From: JABMQB01 sp964408795
GTDB taxonomy: Bacteria; Bacteroidota; Bacteroidia; Bacteroidales; Prolixibacteraceae
DNA: 7,427 nucleotides
Direction of reading: 5' to 3'
Assembly: GCA_964408795.1 (NCBI GenBank)
Contig: CAYPAW010000047.1
Span: 1-7,427 of the forward strand
Part shown: piece after piece, positions 5,872 to 7,427 of the stretch
How positions within the stretch are numbered: the first letter of the stretch is position 1
Layout of the letters: each line of letters starts with the position of its first letter
Translations under genes and position numbers: made by a program
The notes under the pieces: generated by a model
The model's input: only the letters and a program-made list of their open reading frames with translations
The model's database searches: none
Told to the model about the DNA's origin: nothing

Positions 5872-7341
5872 CTACAAAGCGAAGAATGTAGTAACTGTAC
5901 CAGCCGGTGCGGTATATTCTATTTTTTTGTCTTTGACATTCAATAATCCAATTGCAGTATATTTTTCCTTCTCATCTTCGCTGGTCCGGAAAGCTTCAAA
6001 TGATTTGGCCTCACAGCCGGTTATGGTAATTACCGTAGGTTTTTCTTTGTCCGAATTTATATTCACCACCACAAAGGCATTTGATGAGTCGGAATTTCCT
6101 TTGCCAAAAGCAATAACGGGAATTTCCGTGTCATTCGACAAGGTCCGGCACACATCCATTCCGGGCTGGCCTGCCCGGGTAATTTGTTTGTAGAAATAAT
6201 ATCCCATTCGGACTTCGTAAGAGCCATCCTCACGGACGGTGAATGCCGATCCCGGGTTGGGGTCGCCGCTCACCCATTGCACAGGACGCTGGATCCCTGC
6301 CCAGGGGATAATTCCGTTCACCCGCGAAGAATAGATGTTATCGTGCATTTCCTTGATGCTTTTGGTATCCATGTTGCTCCAGCTGGTCGAGGTTACCCAG
6401 GCATGTAAGCCCGGTTTTTTCTGCCTGATGAGCTCTGTTCCCATACAGTTGTGGTCGCCGAACCAACGGCTGTTGTAACTTCCTGAATAGAAACCGTGTG
6501 AAGTAATCAGCCCCAAAGCGTTTATACAATCATCATCTTCGTAAAGGGCATCGGCATAGCCCCAGTACGAGAAGCGGTACCAGTTGGTCGTTTCACCGGG
6601 GCTTACCCCAACATCGCCCAAACCGGCTTCCGTTAGTTTGTTATGGGTAAGCTTTATCAATTCACAAACCAGTTCGGGTCTCCAGTACATGTTGTAATCA
6701 TGCCCGTGCCCGATGTTTGCATCTTTTCCGTCCCATGGCCAGCGTTCCCAGTCTTCGCCTTCGTTGTGCAGGGAAATATAATTGACCGGAAAGCCTTCAA
6801 CTTCTTTCAGATACCTAACCCAGCTAACCAAATACCCGGCTAAATCATCTTTGTAAATGGGGTCCAGATCCCGACCACGAATTACTTTCTGCAGGGTCAT
6901 GTATGCCGGTGGCCCGTAAAGGGTGGTGATGATATTCAATCCGGCTCCTCTGTTCCGGGTAACTGCCAATCCCCGCCTGACAAATTCCCGCATATTCGAT
7001 GTGGTGGTTTTATGGTCGTATTCTCCTCCGGGTTCGGTTTGATGAAAGGGATCGCAGAACATTTTAATCAATCCTACCTTCAGCCCGTCTTTGCCAAAAA
7101 TCATATCAATAATTTCATTCTTTTCCTTTTCATCCAGCAGGCTGAATCCACCGTACTCCTGTCTGAATTCATCATAGTCGGGGGTTTGTGCCGTCTCAAC
7201 ATAATTAAATCCGAATCCATCCCAGGAACGGATTTTCTGATCGAATTTTACATGTATATCGACGCCTTTTATTACCGGGTATTGCGCAATTATTGTATTT
7301 GAGGCCAGCAAAACAAACAGGGTGAATACTATTTTTCTCAT
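5872..7341 (-). CDS. secreted GH30-like glycoside hydrolase
   Basis: This 489-aa protein has a signal peptide (residues 1-19, cleavage in IIA|QYP leaving an N-terminal Gln). It resembles GH30-type O-glycosyl hydrolases: a (beta/alpha)8 barrel followed by a C-terminal beta-sandwich. Visible segments are QKIRSWDGFGFNYVE (35-49, the usual 'Q.i.GFGg' entry), a YGPPAYM strand (142-148), ISLHNEGEDWERW (189-201) with Glu194 at the acid/base position of the usual QNEP motif, SPGETTNWYRFSYWGYADA (247-265), SHGFYSG (281-287) and NGIIPWAGIQ (342-351). The C-terminal domain runs from about 395, with AFVVVNI (422-428). GH30 enzymes normally have a catalytic nucleophile Glu in a W-x-T-E strand; here that strand reads HAWVTSTSW (313-321), with Ser318 in place of Glu. 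The family assignment is therefore fold-level and the substrate unknown. The ATG at 7341 follows an A-rich leader. The upstream 86 bases to the window edge contain no other gene. Confidence 0.78.
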   Translation of the reverse strand: MRKIVFTLFVLLASNTIIAQYPVIKGVDIHVKFDQKIRSWDGFGFNYVETAQTPDYDEFRQEYGGFSLLDEKEKNEIIDMIFGKDGLKVGLIKMFCDPFHQTEPGGEYDHKTTTSNMREFVRRGLAVTRNRGAGLNIITTLYGPPAYMTLQKVIRGRDLDPIYKDDLAGYLVSWVRYLKEVEGFPVNYISLHNEGEDWERWPWDGKDANIGHGHDYNMYWRPELVCELIKLTHNKLTEAGLGDVGVSPGETTNWYRFSYWGYADALYEDDDCINALGLITSHGFYSGSYNSRWFGDHNCMGTELIRQKKPGLHAWVTSTSWSNMDTKSIKEMHDNIYSSRVNGIIPWAGIQRPVQWVSGDPNPGSAFTVREDGSYEVRMGYYFYKQITRAGQPGMDVCRTLSNDTEIPVIAFGKGNSDSSNAFVVVNINSDKEKPTVITITGCEAKSFEAFRTSEDEKEKYTAIGLLNVKDKKIEYTAPAGTVTTFFAL

Positions 7342-7427
7342 TTTTGATTATGTAGGTTTCAATTAAAATCAAAGGTTAGTTTCATTTTTAGTTTTCCTTG
7401 ATACATCCGGTTGGAAATAAAATGGTA

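Noticed and set aside
7370..7378. TAACCTTTG on the minus strand, upstream of the GH30-like start, as a -7 promoter box
   Set aside because: It has three rather than two bases between TA and TTTG, and no -33 TTTG is visible; it is too weak to annotate.
1..7427. CRISPR array, tRNA, rRNA, integrase or intact insertion sequence
   Set aside because: No regularly spaced repeats, no tRNA-like cloverleaf and no transposase or recombinase frames were seen on either strand.

Overview
The window looks like chromosomal DNA of a Bacteroidota bacterium, probably an environmental Bacteroidales or Marinilabiliales type, although the species cannot be named. The evidence is a C-terminal type IX secretion (T9SS) sorting domain, which is essentially confined to this phylum, start codons with A-rich or T-rich upstream sequence and no clear Shine-Dalgarno, and secreted plant- or algal-polysaccharide enzymes. 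Coding density is high. The only long non-coding stretch is 287 bp (5585-5871).

Left half, plus strand (1-4043): an apparent uptake operon. It opens with the 3' part of a surface protein carrying a T9SS sorting domain (1-795, cut by the window edge). One base later comes a lipoprotein substrate-binding protein of the BtuF/FecB class (797-1930), then a FecCD/BtuC-type permease (1987-3033), which overlaps an ATPase of the same importer (3030-4043) by ATGA. Together these form a complete inner-membrane ABC importer for a metal chelate. The permease motif CGPIGFIG is closest to cobalamin permeases as I remember them, so vitamin B12 or another corrinoid is the preferred guess; heme or a siderophore remains possible. 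No TonB-dependent receptor or cobalamin riboswitch lies inside the window. Either would sit upstream of position 1.

Right half, minus strand (4112-7341): two secreted glycoside hydrolases, convergent with the operon. The first transcribed (5872-7341) is a GH30-like TIM-barrel enzyme, and the second (4112-5584) is a GH28-like right-handed beta-helix enzyme. They would act on polysaccharide outside the cytoplasm. Each keeps part of its family's catalytic signature and lacks another part: the GH30-like protein has no Glu at the expected nucleophile position, and the GH28-like protein lacks the His of GHG and the RIK motif. Their chemistry or substrates may therefore differ from the family type. 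No SusC/SusD pair is visible, so this is at most the edge of a polysaccharide utilization locus.

The 287 bp between the two hydrolase genes is AT-rich and structured. It holds a near-perfect 21-bp stem (5724-5786) nested inside a diverged 26-bp inverted repeat (5624-5649 with 5834-5859). This is the least explained part of the window. I see no clearly new multi-gene system here; the rest is ordinary Bacteroidota gene content.
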